From Acinetobacter pullicarnis (GTDB taxonomy: Bacteria; Pseudomonadota; Gammaproteobacteria; Pseudomonadales; Moraxellaceae): 64,000 nucleotides of DNA. Numbering within the stretch: the stretch's first letter is position 1; the number at the start of each line of letters is the position of its first letter. The stretch spans positions 1,364,001 through 1,428,000 of the forward strand of contig NZ_VCMZ01000001.1 in the NCBI RefSeq assembly GCF_006352475.1, given 5' to 3'. Positions 42,368-51,773 of the stretch are shown here, piece after piece. Position numbers and translations under genes: made by a program. The notes beneath the pieces are model-generated. The model had not been told where the DNA came from. It searched no databases and was given only the letters and a program-made list of their open reading frames with translations.

Positions 42368-43483
42368 ATGGCTATTCAAAAATTTAATCTAGGTGCCGAG
42401 CCAACGGGTGAAGGTGGCGATGTTGACCGAGTATCGTGGGAGAAGGCTAGTGCTAATTTTAAATATCTTGATGAAAACAAGCTAGGAAAAAACGAAGCGG
42501 CTGGAAGTGCTAAAAAGTTAGAAACTCCATTTTTGCTCAACGGTGTTGAAGTTGATGGCTCTGCAAATATTACAATCCCAACAAGCGATATCACAAAAGA
42601 GTATGTAGATACTGCTGCCTCGACTGCTGAGAGCAATGCTAAAACTGCAGCAGCACAAGATGCATCAGGCAAGGCGAATAGTGCGCTCTCCAGCTCAAAA
42701 TCATATACAGATCAGCAGATTGGGAATATTGGGACAACTCCGATCAATAAAGGGGGGACTGGAGCGACTAACGCTACATCTGCACGAACAAATCTTGATG
42801 TTTATAGTAAGACAGAGGTAACTCAGGCAATTTCAAATGCAAAGCCGCCTGATACTGGAACCACCCCAATTAACAAGGGCGGTACAGGTGCAGATACAGC
42901 AGAAAAAGCCCGCACAAATCTTGATGTGCCGAGTAATACTGATTTAACACAAGCAATTGCAGCAATCCCTAAACCACAAACATACACACTACCAACAGCC
43001 TCAACAACTACTAAAGGAGGTGTAAAAGTTGGTACTGGCTTATCGATTGCCGCTGAAGCTCTATCCATTCAGTTCGCATCGCAAACGGAAGCGAATGCAG
43101 GGATTGATGACGCAAAAGCAATTACATCTAAAAAGATGAATGAAGCTGTTAAGAATCAATTGAATGCAACTGGATCAGCACCAACGTTTGCTTGTCGAGC
43201 ATGGGTGAATTTTGAAGGTGGCACAACACCGATAATGAGAGCCAACGGCAATATTCTTAGTGTATCTCGCGCGTCAACTGGAGTATACACTGTGCGCTTC
43301 TTGACACCCATTTATTCGGATTACAGCGTAGTCCACGGGTTAAATGTGAGTTCGTCAGGTAAAGCGGGTGGGGCGCTTTCAATTTCAAATATGACTAGCT
43401 CAGGTTTCGATGTAAATATTTGGAATAATACGTGGAATCCAAGTGATCCGTATATGGCATCTTTCGGAGTATTTAGTAAATGA
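42368..43483 (+). CDS. Tail fibre protein with GGTGA repeats
   Basis: A 371-residue protein. The N-terminus attaches to the tail. The middle has two copies of TTPINKGGTGA followed by ARTNLDV, a fibre repeat widespread in phage, and the C-terminal about 110 residues are a beta-rich receptor-binding-type domain (FACRAWVNFEGGTTPIMRAN). I start at ATG 42368, just after the M-like gene. An unusual place for a fibre, between M and L, suggests it was inserted. Confidence 0.75.
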   Translation: MAIQKFNLGAEPTGEGGDVDRVSWEKASANFKYLDENKLGKNEAAGSAKKLETPFLLNGVEVDGSANITIPTSDITKEYVDTAASTAESNAKTAAAQDASGKANSALSSSKSYTDQQIGNIGTTPINKGGTGATNATSARTNLDVYSKTEVTQAISNAKPPDTGTTPINKGGTGADTAEKARTNLDVPSNTDLTQAIAAIPKPQTYTLPTASTTTKGGVKVGTGLSIAAEALSIQFASQTEANAGIDDAKAITSKKMNEAVKNQLNATGSAPTFACRAWVNFEGGTTPIMRANGNILSVSRASTGVYTVRFLTPIYSDYSVVHGLNVSSSGKAGGALSISNMTSSGFDVNIWNNTWNPSDPYMASFGVFSK

Positions 43484-43959
43484 AAATTATATTCAAAAAT
43501 AATGGCTCTATTTGCATCATAACTGCATCAAGTGAAGCGCTTGAAACAATGGCACTTGAAGAAATTGCAGCACAAGCAATTCCAAAAGATGTTAAATATT
43601 TCATCGTAGATAGCACCACTTTTCCCGATGCACCAACAGAAGCTTGGGAACTCTCAGATAGCGGTGTAATTACCGTTAATCAAGAAAAGCTCGCACAAAT
43701 TAAAATAGAAAACTATCCAATGCTTACGGGGCGTCAATTTCACATGACACTTGTAATGAACAGTCTTGAAGATAGTATTCAAGCTGCAATCAATGCAATT
43801 GAAGATCCGATGCAACGCGCAATCGTTAATATCGAGTTCAATAAAGCAAATGGTTACAGACGCATGGGTACGTCAGTTTTATTTATGCAGAAAGAGCTAG
43901 GCATGTCGGATGACGAGTTAAATAAATTATGGGAACAAGCATTAGCAATTCCAGACTAA
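43480..43959 (+). CDS. Tail-fibre-associated protein
   Basis: A 159-residue protein overlapping the fibre stop by ATGA. N-terminal part KYFIVDSTTFPDAPTEAWEL, then a helical part with LTGRQFHMTLVMNSLEDSIQ. Similar proteins follow tail fibre genes and may assist fibre assembly; that role is from position only. Confidence 0.6.
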   Translation: MKIIFKNNGSICIITASSEALETMALEEIAAQAIPKDVKYFIVDSTTFPDAPTEAWELSDSGVITVNQEKLAQIKIENYPMLTGRQFHMTLVMNSLEDSIQAAINAIEDPMQRAIVNIEFNKANGYRRMGTSVLFMQKELGMSDDELNKLWEQALAIPD

Positions 43960-43977
43960 ACACAAATGCACACGGCG

Positions 43978-43997
43978 CCGCGATTAGCGGTTTTTTT
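43978..43997 (+). terminator. Terminator-like hairpin
   Basis: CCGC-GATTA-GCGG followed by seven T. Confidence 0.6.
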
Positions 43998-44018
43998 ACG
44001 CCCAAAAAAAGGTGAAGC

Positions 44019-44810
44019 ATGGGATTAAATAGCGATTTTCAAAAGCTGTATGTTGATGGTCTCGTAATGCTTTACGAACTAGATGCAAGTAAATTAGGGG
44101 CAGGCATCCTCCGTTTTCATAGTCATATTTCATTTGAAGACTGGGAGCGTATTTATTATTTCTCAGGTAATACGGAAAGATTGTCGGGGGATATGAGTAG
44201 CTACTCAGGCAAAGTTTTAAAGATCGGAGATAAGGTTAATTGGCGCAGAGATATAATTTGGCAAGGTCAGACATTCGAGCCAATGGCGCTAGATGTCTCA
44301 GGTCTTGAAATGCGGAGTGATGGCAAAGCCTCTGCGCCCACTTTAAGCATGGCTAATAATATCAATGGTATCCAAGGTGCCGTATCTGCTTACTGTTTAC
44401 GATTTGGTGATTTTGCAGGGGCTAAACTTAAAGTCATTGCGACCTTGGCCAAGTATCTGGATGCGGCCAATTTTAGCGGTGGCAATGCTTCAGCTAATTC
44501 CAATGAGTCAAAAACACAACTTTGGTTCATTGAGCAAAAGACTTCCGAAAATGCTACTGCTGTCACTTTTGAATTATCAAATCCCGTTGACTTTGAGGGC
44601 TTAAAAATTCCAACCCGTCAAATCTCTAATTACTGTGGTTGGGAATATCGCAGTGAAGAATGTGGCTATATCGGTGCAGCAATGTTCACAAATAAAGATG
44701 AACCCACAGACAACCCTGCTTTAGAGGGTTGTAGCTTTAGAACCTCAGGATGCCGTTGTCGTAACAATGAGGTGCACTTTGGCGGGTTTCCGGCCTCAAG
44801 CATGGTGTAA
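44019..44810 (+). CDS. Minor tail protein, lambda L-type
   Basis: A 263-residue tail-tip protein. The C-terminal part has the four-cysteine set of lambda gpL: NYCGWEYRSEECGYIG and EGCSFRTSGCRCRNN, which binds an iron-sulfur cluster in lambda. The N-terminal part resembles the barrel domain. K, I and J-like genes follow in the lambda order. Confidence 0.85.
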   Translation: MGLNSDFQKLYVDGLVMLYELDASKLGAGILRFHSHISFEDWERIYYFSGNTERLSGDMSSYSGKVLKIGDKVNWRRDIIWQGQTFEPMALDVSGLEMRSDGKASAPTLSMANNINGIQGAVSAYCLRFGDFAGAKLKVIATLAKYLDAANFSGGNASANSNESKTQLWFIEQKTSENATAVTFELSNPVDFEGLKIPTRQISNYCGWEYRSEECGYIGAAMFTNKDEPTDNPALEGCSFRTSGCRCRNNEVHFGGFPASSMV

Positions 44811-44812
44811 AT

Positions 44813-45565
44813 ATGAAACTTACAAAGAAACTTAAAGCAGATATCTTGGCGCATACCGAACAGTGTTACCCCGCAGAATGTTGTGGGGTCATCATTTTAG
44901 GGCAATACATCGCATGTCGAAACGTGGCTGAACAAGGGCAGTTTGAGATTAATCATGAAGATTTAGCGAAGGCGGAAGATCATGGAGAGATTGAGGCCTT
45001 TGTGCATTCCCACCCTAATGCGACTGCACGTGCTTCCGATCTGGATTTGCTGCAAATTGAATTACATCAAAAGCCATGGGTAATTTGTGCATGGCCAGAG
45101 GTGGAGTTTCAAATTCATGAGCCTTGCGGCTATCAAGCACCATTGATTGGCCGTGATTATCATCATGGTTATCAAGATTGCTATTCGATTGTTCGCGATT
45201 TCCATCAGCGTGAGTTGGGTATTCAGCTTATGGATTTCGAACGCCAGGATGATTGGTGGAGTGATAAGAATCATGAGTCACTTTATCTTGAAAACTTGAA
45301 TGCAGCGGGATTTTATGAAGTGAATGAACCACAGTATGGCGACATGCTGGTGTGCAATGTTGGACGAACTGAGCATCCGAATCATGCAGTAATCTGGCTC
45401 GGCGATCAGTGGCAATTGAAGTCAGAAGAAAGTACCTCGTGTTTTGGTGGACCACTCATTTTACATCACCCCTATGGGCGTAAATCAGTACGTGAAATCT
45501 TTGGTCAGCAATGGCAAGAACGTATTGTTAAAATAGTGAGACATAAAAATGCTCAAAACAATTAA
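44813..45565 (+). CDS. Tail tip assembly protein, lambda K-type (JAMM + NlpC/P60)
   Basis: A 250-residue protein. The N-terminal JAMM/MPN part holds EAFVHSHPNATARASDLDLL (His-Ser-His and Asp ligands). The C-terminal NlpC/P60 part has YQDCYSIVRDFHQ with the catalytic Cys and HPNHAVIWLGD with the His. It probably cuts peptidoglycan or processes the tail tip. Overlaps the I-like gene. Confidence 0.88.
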   Translation: MKLTKKLKADILAHTEQCYPAECCGVIILGQYIACRNVAEQGQFEINHEDLAKAEDHGEIEAFVHSHPNATARASDLDLLQIELHQKPWVICAWPEVEFQIHEPCGYQAPLIGRDYHHGYQDCYSIVRDFHQRELGIQLMDFERQDDWWSDKNHESLYLENLNAAGFYEVNEPQYGDMLVCNVGRTEHPNHAVIWLGDQWQLKSEESTSCFGGPLILHHPYGRKSVREIFGQQWQERIVKIVRHKNAQNN

Positions 45566-46175
45566 GTTGTACGGCGTCCTTGGCAAGAAGTTTGGCAAAG
45601 AATTTAAACTTGCTGTGGAAAGTACACGTGAGGCTGTAAAGGCATTATCGGTTCAAGTGCTAGGCTTTGAGCAATTCATGCTGACAGCGCATGAGCAGGG
45701 CCTAACTTTTGCTATCTTTCAGGATGAAAAGAACATTGGTGAAGATCAGATTGATTTTGATACGGGTGCCGAGATTATCAAGATTGTACCGCGTGTGATT
45801 GGCGCGGGTGGTAATGGGGTATTACAAACTATTCTTGGTGTTGTGATGGTCGTTGTGGGTGCGGTGATGAACGTGTATGCGCCTGGTTCTGGGTATGGGG
45901 TAATGGCTGCAGGTGCAGGGATGCTGGTAGGTGGTGTGGCAATGATGCTCATGCCCAAAGTGAATGAGCAGGATCAAAACCAAGATGGTAATAAATCAAA
46001 CTTTGGTTTTGGAGGTGCAGTCACCACTATTGCGCAAGGTAACCCAGTACCAATCCTCTATGGTCAACGTGAAGTTGGTGGCTTTATCGTCAATGCGGGC
46101 CAATATGCTGTCGATACGTTTAGTTCTGCTGACGCAGGTCATACCGGTGGAGGCGGAGGTGGTGGAAAGAAATAA
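45549..46175 (+). CDS. Tail assembly protein, lambda I-type
   Basis: A 208-residue protein: a ubiquitin-like N-terminal half (KLYGVLGKKFGKEFKLAVES, DTGAEIIKIVPRVIG), then two hydrophobic Gly-rich spans (VVMVVVGAVMNVYAPGSGYG, MAAGAGMLVGGVAMMLM), and a Gly-rich tail. This is the lambda gpI arrangement. It is needed for tip assembly with J. Confidence 0.82.
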   Translation: MLKTIKLYGVLGKKFGKEFKLAVESTREAVKALSVQVLGFEQFMLTAHEQGLTFAIFQDEKNIGEDQIDFDTGAEIIKIVPRVIGAGGNGVLQTILGVVMVVVGAVMNVYAPGSGYGVMAAGAGMLVGGVAMMLMPKVNEQDQNQDGNKSNFGFGGAVTTIAQGNPVPILYGQREVGGFIVNAGQYAVDTFSSADAGHTGGGGGGGKK

Positions 46176-46190
46176 TATTGGGGAATATCG

Positions 46191-46212
46191 AGGCGCAATA
46201 AGCGCCTTTTTT
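46191..46212 (+). terminator. Terminator-like hairpin
   Basis: AGGCGC-AATAA-GCGCCT followed by six T, between the I- and J-like genes. Confidence 0.7.
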
Positions 46213-46229
46213 AATGCGTGGTGAAAAGT

Positions 46230-49200
46230 ATGCATGAAGTTGTAATGGGTGCCAAAGGTGGCAGCAAAGGTCAAAGACAGCCTAAGGTCGCTAATGATAC
46301 TACTGCCTCAAAAACGTATGCGCGTTTGCAATACGGCATGGGGGAGGGTGAGGTTGAGGGGTTAGCGAAGGGTCTTAAGTCTGTTTATCTCGATGATACG
46401 CCTGTTGAAAGTGACAGTGGGGCAAGAAATTTCGAAGACCTTATACTTAATTTCCGCACTGGTACCAATGACCAAACCTATATGGAAGGTTTTGAAAATA
46501 TTGCGTCTGAGTCTGCGGTCGGTGTTGAACTTAAGAGTGGTACACCGTGGGTGAAAGGCCTCACGAATCTAAATCTTGATGCGGTGATTGTGCGTGTGCG
46601 TTTTGGGGCACTCAAACAACAGGATCCAAGTAATGGTGATGTGACGGGTGTAAAGATTGACTACTCAATTGAGGTGCAAACCGATGGAGGTGCCTGGGAA
46701 CTGGCACTTGATGCACAAATGTCAGGTAAGACCGCACCAAATTACGAGCGTACGCACGAGATAGTATTACCTAAGGCAAACAAGAGCTGGTTGGTTCGTG
46801 TCACACGTAAAACACCAAACTCAACCTCCGAATACGTCAGTGACAAGATGTATGTACAGGCGATTACTGAAATCGTTTATATGAGAATGGCCTACCCAAA
46901 TACCGCATTAATTGGTGTGCAATACGATGCCGAGCTATTCTCAAATACCGCCAAACTTGCAGTAGAATTAAAAGGTATCAAAATCAAGGTGCCGACTAAT
47001 TATGATCCTGTATCTCGTACTTATGTCGGGATGTGGAATGGCTTATTTAAACGTGCTTATACTAATAATCCAGCATGGATCTATTACGACCTCTGTACTG
47101 CCAAACGCTATGCATTAGGCAATCGCTTAACCGAGCAAATGGTTGATAAGTGGTCTCTCTATCGACTTGCTCAGTACTGCGACCAAAAAGTACCAGATGG
47201 TAAGGGTGGAGAAGAACCCCGCTTTACTTGTAATGTTTATATTCAAAGTGCTGAAGCTGCTTTTGATATTTTAGGAAAACTAGCAGGGCTCTTTCGTGCG
47301 ATTAGTTATTGGGATGGCACCTCGATTGTCTGCGAGGCAGATCTACCGCAAGATACCTATTTTACGTACACATCGGCAAATATTATTGGTGGCACTGAGT
47401 CGATTGACTACACAGGGACACGATCACGCGATCGGCATAATGTAGTTAAGGTTGCTTGGGATAACCCACAAAATCGATATAAAACTGAATATGTATTTGT
47501 GCGTGATGAGAGAGCAATTTCAGAAGATAAAACAGTAAAAATGCTGGAGCTTGAAGCATGGGGTTGCACATCGGAAGGCCAAGCACAACGGACTGGCCAA
47601 TGGGCCTTAAAGTCTGAACAACTTGAAACTCGAACTGCTACATTTAAAGTTGGTTTAGATGGTCATATCCCCCTACCAGGTAAAGTAATTGAAATAGCAG
47701 ATCCCTTGCTTGCAGGTCGTGCTAATGGTGGTCGTATTGCAGCAGTATCAAAAGATCGTAAAAGTATTACGCTTGATCGCGATGATGTGGTGTGCCGTGC
47801 TGGTGATCGATTGGTTGTAAATGGTGAAGATGGTAAAGCTCAAGCACGAATTGTGTCTAGCATTAAAGGTCGAACTATCTCTGTTGTTGCTGCTTTTGAT
47901 TCTGTTGCAGCTCAAAATATATGGGCAGTAGATGCGAAAGACCTTGCAACCATGAAGTTCCGTGTTATTTCAATTGCGCAGAACGAACAACATCAATTTA
48001 CGATCACAGCGCTGCAATATAACGAGTCTAAGTTTGATGCAATTGATCGCGGTGCATTTATTGATGATCGTCCGATCTCAATCATTAACCCAACTATTCA
48101 GGTGCCAGTTGAATCGGTTACGATTTCAAGTGAGCAAATGGTGCAACAGGGCCTAGCGGTTGAAACGATGGTGATTAGTTGGTTGCAAGCGAAGAATGCA
48201 ACTAAGTATCAGGTTGAATGGCGTAAGGACGATGGAAACTGGATTAAATTGCCGATTACTGGAAGCAACTCTGCTGAAGTATCCGGTATTTATGCGGGTA
48301 AGTATGAAGCACGCGTGATTGCTATTTCGGCATTTGAGATTTCATCTTTACCAACATATTCAAAACTAACCGAGCTCAAAGGCAAACAGGGTAGGCCGCC
48401 AAAGCTCGCATTCATTAAAGCTACTGGTATCTTATTCGGCATGCAGTTGAATTGGGGCTTTCCAGCAACCGGGGCGCTTGATACCGCTTATACAGAGATC
48501 GAAGTAAGCCCGGATGGTAAATCAAATATTGCCCAACTAGGGCTTTTTGCTTATCCAACCACAACCAACACAATCCAAGGCATGCAGCCAAATTTAACGC
48601 AAAAATATCGTGGGCGCCTGATTGATCGCATCGGAAATAAGGGTGATTGGTCGGAATGGGCAACTGGTACAACTGTCGTTGACGCAACAGATGTTCTTGA
48701 TTTACTCGATGGTCAAATCTCTGAAACCCAGCTAAGCCAAGGCTTGAGAGATAAGATTGCTGATATTTCTGACAATGAAGCTTTTATTGATATTCAGCAA
48801 AAAGTTGATGACTTGGAGGCGCAATACTATTTGCGAATGCAGTCGGGTAAATACTTGTCGGGCTACGGCTTGGGCACAAATGGCAAAACCTCAGACTTTA
48901 TTATTCATGCTGATCGCTTTGCTATTGCTGCACCGACAGATATTACAAATCCCAATGCTAAGCCAAAATATGCATTTGTGTATCAGTCAACATCTCAAAC
49001 CCTGCCGAATGGCACTGTAGTCCCTCCTGGTCTTTATTTAGATAGCGCAGCAATTGGTCGGATTGACGCGGGTAAGATTTATGCTGAAAACTTGAATGCG
49101 ATTACTGCTGAGTTCGGGGAGTTTGTGACGTACAAAAACCCGAACAATAAGACTGGTGCAAGACGAGTGCAAAAAGGGCTTGTTGTTGAGGTTTATGACG

Positions 49201-49238
49201 ACAATAACGTTTTACGATACAGAGATGGGTTGTGGTAA
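46230..49238 (+). CDS. Host specificity / tail tip protein, lambda J-type
   Basis: A 1002-residue tip protein. The N-terminal part resembles lambda J (GVKIDYSIEVQTDGGAWELA, FKRAYTNNPAWIYYDLCTAK, RDRHNVVKVAWDNPQNRYKT), then fibronectin-like segments (about 630-830), and a C-terminal LYLDSAAIGRIDAGKIYAEN and YDDNNVLRYRDGLW end. It makes the central fibre and binds the receptor. I start at ATG 46230, which has GGTGA upstream; two GTG codons lie just before it. The stop overlaps the next ATG (TAATG). Confidence 0.88.
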   Translation: MHEVVMGAKGGSKGQRQPKVANDTTASKTYARLQYGMGEGEVEGLAKGLKSVYLDDTPVESDSGARNFEDLILNFRTGTNDQTYMEGFENIASESAVGVELKSGTPWVKGLTNLNLDAVIVRVRFGALKQQDPSNGDVTGVKIDYSIEVQTDGGAWELALDAQMSGKTAPNYERTHEIVLPKANKSWLVRVTRKTPNSTSEYVSDKMYVQAITEIVYMRMAYPNTALIGVQYDAELFSNTAKLAVELKGIKIKVPTNYDPVSRTYVGMWNGLFKRAYTNNPAWIYYDLCTAKRYALGNRLTEQMVDKWSLYRLAQYCDQKVPDGKGGEEPRFTCNVYIQSAEAAFDILGKLAGLFRAISYWDGTSIVCEADLPQDTYFTYTSANIIGGTESIDYTGTRSRDRHNVVKVAWDNPQNRYKTEYVFVRDERAISEDKTVKMLELEAWGCTSEGQAQRTGQWALKSEQLETRTATFKVGLDGHIPLPGKVIEIADPLLAGRANGGRIAAVSKDRKSITLDRDDVVCRAGDRLVVNGEDGKAQARIVSSIKGRTISVVAAFDSVAAQNIWAVDAKDLATMKFRVISIAQNEQHQFTITALQYNESKFDAIDRGAFIDDRPISIINPTIQVPVESVTISSEQMVQQGLAVETMVISWLQAKNATKYQVEWRKDDGNWIKLPITGSNSAEVSGIYAGKYEARVIAISAFEISSLPTYSKLTELKGKQGRPPKLAFIKATGILFGMQLNWGFPATGALDTAYTEIEVSPDGKSNIAQLGLFAYPTTTNTIQGMQPNLTQKYRGRLIDRIGNKGDWSEWATGTTVVDATDVLDLLDGQISETQLSQGLRDKIADISDNEAFIDIQQKVDDLEAQYYLRMQSGKYLSGYGLGTNGKTSDFIIHADRFAIAAPTDITNPNAKPKYAFVYQSTSQTLPNGTVVPPGLYLDSAAIGRIDAGKIYAENLNAITAEFGEFVTYKNPNNKTGARRVQKGLVVEVYDDNNVLRYRDGLW

Positions 49239-49630
49239 TGGCTGATTTGGATAGAGCAGGCATGCAAATTGATATTGACGGAAGTGGGGTTATGGATGTA
49301 TTTAACCCCTACCTTCCAGTTACTTATGTTCGCAGCAGAATAGCCTTACCCCAGCAAAACTCAAACAGCAACTATGAAGCGAGTTTTGACTTCTCTGTGC
49401 CTTCCGACTTAGTTAATCCTTACTTTTGGGTGGAGAGTGGCAAAACCTCCAACGCTGGGTATTTTTATTACTTTACACCACTGGGTGGACTCAACTGGCG
49501 GGTAACGCTATGGGGTAGGGTTAGATATTACCTGGATTCAAATGGTAGAGTGTACTCAACGGATGCCGCATGGACAGAGCCATTAATGAAAAATGATATG
49601 TTTGTAGTTGTTGGGGGTTTTCGTGGCTAA
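49238..49630 (+). CDS. Tail-tip associated hypothetical protein 1
   Basis: A 130-residue, mostly beta protein (QIDIDGSGVMDVFNPYLPVT, YYFTPLGGLNWRVTLWGRVR). The ATG overlaps the J-like stop. The function is unknown; the position and composition suggest a tip decoration or receptor-related protein. The next gene overlaps its end. Confidence 0.6.
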   Translation: MADLDRAGMQIDIDGSGVMDVFNPYLPVTYVRSRIALPQQNSNSNYEASFDFSVPSDLVNPYFWVESGKTSNAGYFYYFTPLGGLNWRVTLWGRVRYYLDSNGRVYSTDAAWTEPLMKNDMFVVVGGFRG

Positions 49631-50447
49631 GTATGTTGAAATACGGAACGCAAACGGCAATGTTATTATTGATGATGAGTATGCAATACCCAAGTTTCTG
49701 ATGAGGGGTAAACTCATAACAACAGATTCTGTTGGCAAACGCATATATCTGATCGACGGAAATACGTTTAAGTATTCTAAACTCAGGCCTGTAATGAGCT
49801 TCACAACGCTCAGAGAGCTGGGATTCGATCTCGACACTAACGCAATCAATGTAGATTACGTAATTTACAACTTAATGTTGTTTACTCGTACATCATCTGA
49901 AATACCATACTTCGCAAGTATTTCATATGCGAAATACGATGGTGATCCGCTTTACTATCTAAATATGAGTTGCGGCACGGATATTCCTAGTGTGGAAATC
50001 GAGTACTGCATTTATACGAGCTTGCCGATGATTCCATGCAAGTTTGGTGCGCAAGCATTTAATGCCTCAGGTGAGCTTGTATTTGATGCGATGCGCGGCT
50101 ACATGCAAGTTGTGGGAAGCATGTATGGCGGGGTAAATGTAAAAGCCAATCCAGCGGCCACATATAGATTTTCAGTCCCTATGGGGCTTGATGCTAAAAA
50201 TCTATTTATCTCACACAGATCAACCTTGCCTTTTTACTCAGCGTACAAAATCGGGTCTAATGGTGTGGGTTATGGAGAAACTTACTTCTACCCACGTATA
50301 AGAATGGAGGGATCACAAACAATGGTTGTGGAGCTTGTACAACAATATAATGTAGACGGCAGTAATAGCGCAAAGTCGTACTCCAACTACTACGAGAATG
50401 TAATTTACTGCCCATATCGAGAAGGCCCACGGGTGTCTGGAGTTTAA
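49623..50447 (+). CDS. Tail-tip associated hypothetical protein 2
   Basis: A 274-residue beta-rich protein: AKYVEIRNANGNVIIDDEYA at the start and YYENVIYCPYREGPRVSGV at the end. I set the start at GTG 49623, where GGGGG lies 7-8 bases upstream; it overlaps the upstream stop. Not recognised. Probably a tip or fibre-like surface component under host-range selection. Confidence 0.6.
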   Translation: MAKYVEIRNANGNVIIDDEYAIPKFLMRGKLITTDSVGKRIYLIDGNTFKYSKLRPVMSFTTLRELGFDLDTNAINVDYVIYNLMLFTRTSSEIPYFASISYAKYDGDPLYYLNMSCGTDIPSVEIEYCIYTSLPMIPCKFGAQAFNASGELVFDAMRGYMQVVGSMYGGVNVKANPAATYRFSVPMGLDAKNLFISHRSTLPFYSAYKIGSNGVGYGETYFYPRIRMEGSQTMVVELVQQYNVDGSNSAKSYSNYYENVIYCPYREGPRVSGV

Positions 50448-50463
50448 TTTTTTAAAAACACAG

Positions 50464-50482
50464 CCGCGAAAGCGGTTTTTTT
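50464..50482 (+). terminator. Terminator before the lysis cassette
   Basis: CCGC-GAAA-GCGG followed by seven T. Confidence 0.65.
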
Positions 50483-50505
50483 ACGTCAAAAATTTGGGGA
50501 AATAT

Positions 50506-50784
50506 ATGTCTGAAAAAAGTGCAGCACTTGCTGAAACTGCATCTGCTGCAAGCACTGCAACAAAAACAACTGTGGGTTTCAGCAGCTTCGGCTTTGCGGC
50601 TTGGTTCGCACAGTTAGATTTTATCGCTGTAATCAGTATATGTGTTGCTGTAATCGGCTTGATTATTAGTGTTTGCAATTTCTTTGTAAATCTATTTTTT
50701 CAGCACAAGAAGAATCGTCGTGAGCAAGAAATACATGAACTTGAAGTGAAAAAACGACGGGAGCAATGCGATGTCAAAAAATAA
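50506..50784 (+). CDS. Holin
   Basis: A 92-residue protein with an Ala/Thr/Ser-rich N-terminus, one long or two short hydrophobic segments (FIAVISICVAVIGLIISVCN, FFVNLFF) and a strongly charged C-terminus (KKNRREQEIHELEVKKRR). This is the HP1-type holin layout. It should release or time the endolysin encoded next, which overlaps it by 14 bp. The ATG at 50506 has GGGGAA upstream; I do not use the TTG twelve bases before. Confidence 0.78.
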   Translation: MSEKSAALAETASAASTATKTTVGFSSFGFAAWFAQLDFIAVISICVAVIGLIISVCNFFVNLFFQHKKNRREQEIHELEVKKRREQCDVKK

Positions 50785-51274
50785 GGTTATTGTTGGTTTT
50801 CTTGGAGCTTCGGCTCTTTTTTTTGGCTCATTAATTGGTTATGAGGGCTTTAGCTCAAAGCCATATCTAGATAGCGGCAAGGTGCCAACAATCGGTATTG
50901 GCTCTACTGTCTACGAAGACAAAACTAAAGTCAAAATGACGGATAAGCCAATCACCAAAGAGCGTGCAATTGAAATTTCAAAAGCCCATATCTCTAAAGA
51001 TGAAGTGTCGTTTAAAAAGTCACTCGATGGCGTGAAATTATCTCAAGCTGAATATGACGTGTATTTAGACTTTAATTACAACTTCGGGCAAGCAAACTGG
51101 AACCAGTCATCTATGCGTCGACGACTGCTGCAAGGGCAACATCGACAGGCATGTGATGCATTACTGAAATGGAAATACGTGGCTAAAAAAGATTGCTCAG
51201 TTCGCTCCAATAATTGTTGGGGTGTGTGGCAGCGACAACTTGATCGTCATCAAAAATGTGTAGGTGCTCAATGA
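50771..51274 (+). CDS. Signal-arrest-release endolysin (GH24 lysozyme)
   Basis: A 167-residue lysozyme. An N-terminal hydrophobic segment (VIVGFLGASALFFGSLIG) is a signal-arrest-release anchor, so export does not require the holin. The GH24 catalytic set is GYEGFSSKPYLDSGKVPTIG, with Glu, Asp and Thr. It cleaves peptidoglycan glycan strands. The stop overlaps the i-spanin start by ATGA. Confidence 0.9.
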   Translation: MSKNKVIVGFLGASALFFGSLIGYEGFSSKPYLDSGKVPTIGIGSTVYEDKTKVKMTDKPITKERAIEISKAHISKDEVSFKKSLDGVKLSQAEYDVYLDFNYNFGQANWNQSSMRRRLLQGQHRQACDALLKWKYVAKKDCSVRSNNCWGVWQRQLDRHQKCVGAQ

Positions 51275-51762
51275 CTTGGATTCTGCTCAACAAGCGCATA
51301 TCTCTGATTATTGCGCTTTTTTTATGTCTGCTGATCAGCCTTTGTTATGCGAATCTCTTGAAAGGGCAACTCAATAAGGCTGCAACTGCTCAAACCAATG
51401 CTGTAGCCAAAGCAATCAAACCTTATGAAACTGCAATTGCGAAAGCTCAAACCGAAAAGGCTCGACTTGAAAAGCAATACTCAGAAAACTTATTAAAGGC
51501 AGAACAAAATGCTATCGAAAAAATCAAAGCTGCGAATGCTGATGCTCGTTCCGCTGATCTTGCTGCTGACAGCCTGTCAAAGCAACTCGATAAAGCAAAG
51601 CGCAATTTGCCCAGTGCTTCCACAAAAACCATCATTGAGTACATCGACACAGGCTCAGACGTACTCAAGCATTGCGTTGCAGAATATCGAAACATGGCGA
51701 AATCGTGTGATGCAGAGCGAATTGATAAAGAGCGATTGAGTGGGGCGTGGCCCTCGGATTGA
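51271..51762 (+). CDS. i-spanin (Rz-like)
   Basis: A 163-residue inner-membrane spanin. N-terminal span ISLIIALFLCLLISLCYANL, then a long periplasmic coiled coil (AIAKAQTEKARLEKQYSENL). I use the ATG at 51271, which overlaps the endolysin stop. With the nested Rz1 it fuses the two membranes at lysis. An o-spanin gene lies inside it in another frame. Confidence 0.8.
   Translation: MTWILLNKRISLIIALFLCLLISLCYANLLKGQLNKAATAQTNAVAKAIKPYETAIAKAQTEKARLEKQYSENLLKAEQNAIEKIKAANADARSADLAADSLSKQLDKAKRNLPSASTKTIIEYIDTGSDVLKHCVAEYRNMAKSCDAERIDKERLSGAWPSD
51509..51739 (+). CDS. o-spanin lipoprotein (Rz1-like) nested in Rz
   Basis: A 76-residue lipoprotein wholly inside the Rz-like gene in another frame. 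Signal peptide LRMLMLVPLILLLTAC ends in a lipobox, and the mature part is short and Pro/Ser/Gln-rich (CPVLPQKPSLSTSTQAQTYS). Size and nesting are typical of lambda Rz1. It would sit in the outer membrane and bind the Rz coiled coil. Confidence 0.82.
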   Translation: MLSKKSKLRMLMLVPLILLLTACQSNSIKQSAICPVLPQKPSLSTSTQAQTYSSIALQNIETWRNRVMQSELIKSD

Positions 51763-51773
51763 GGGTTATTTTA

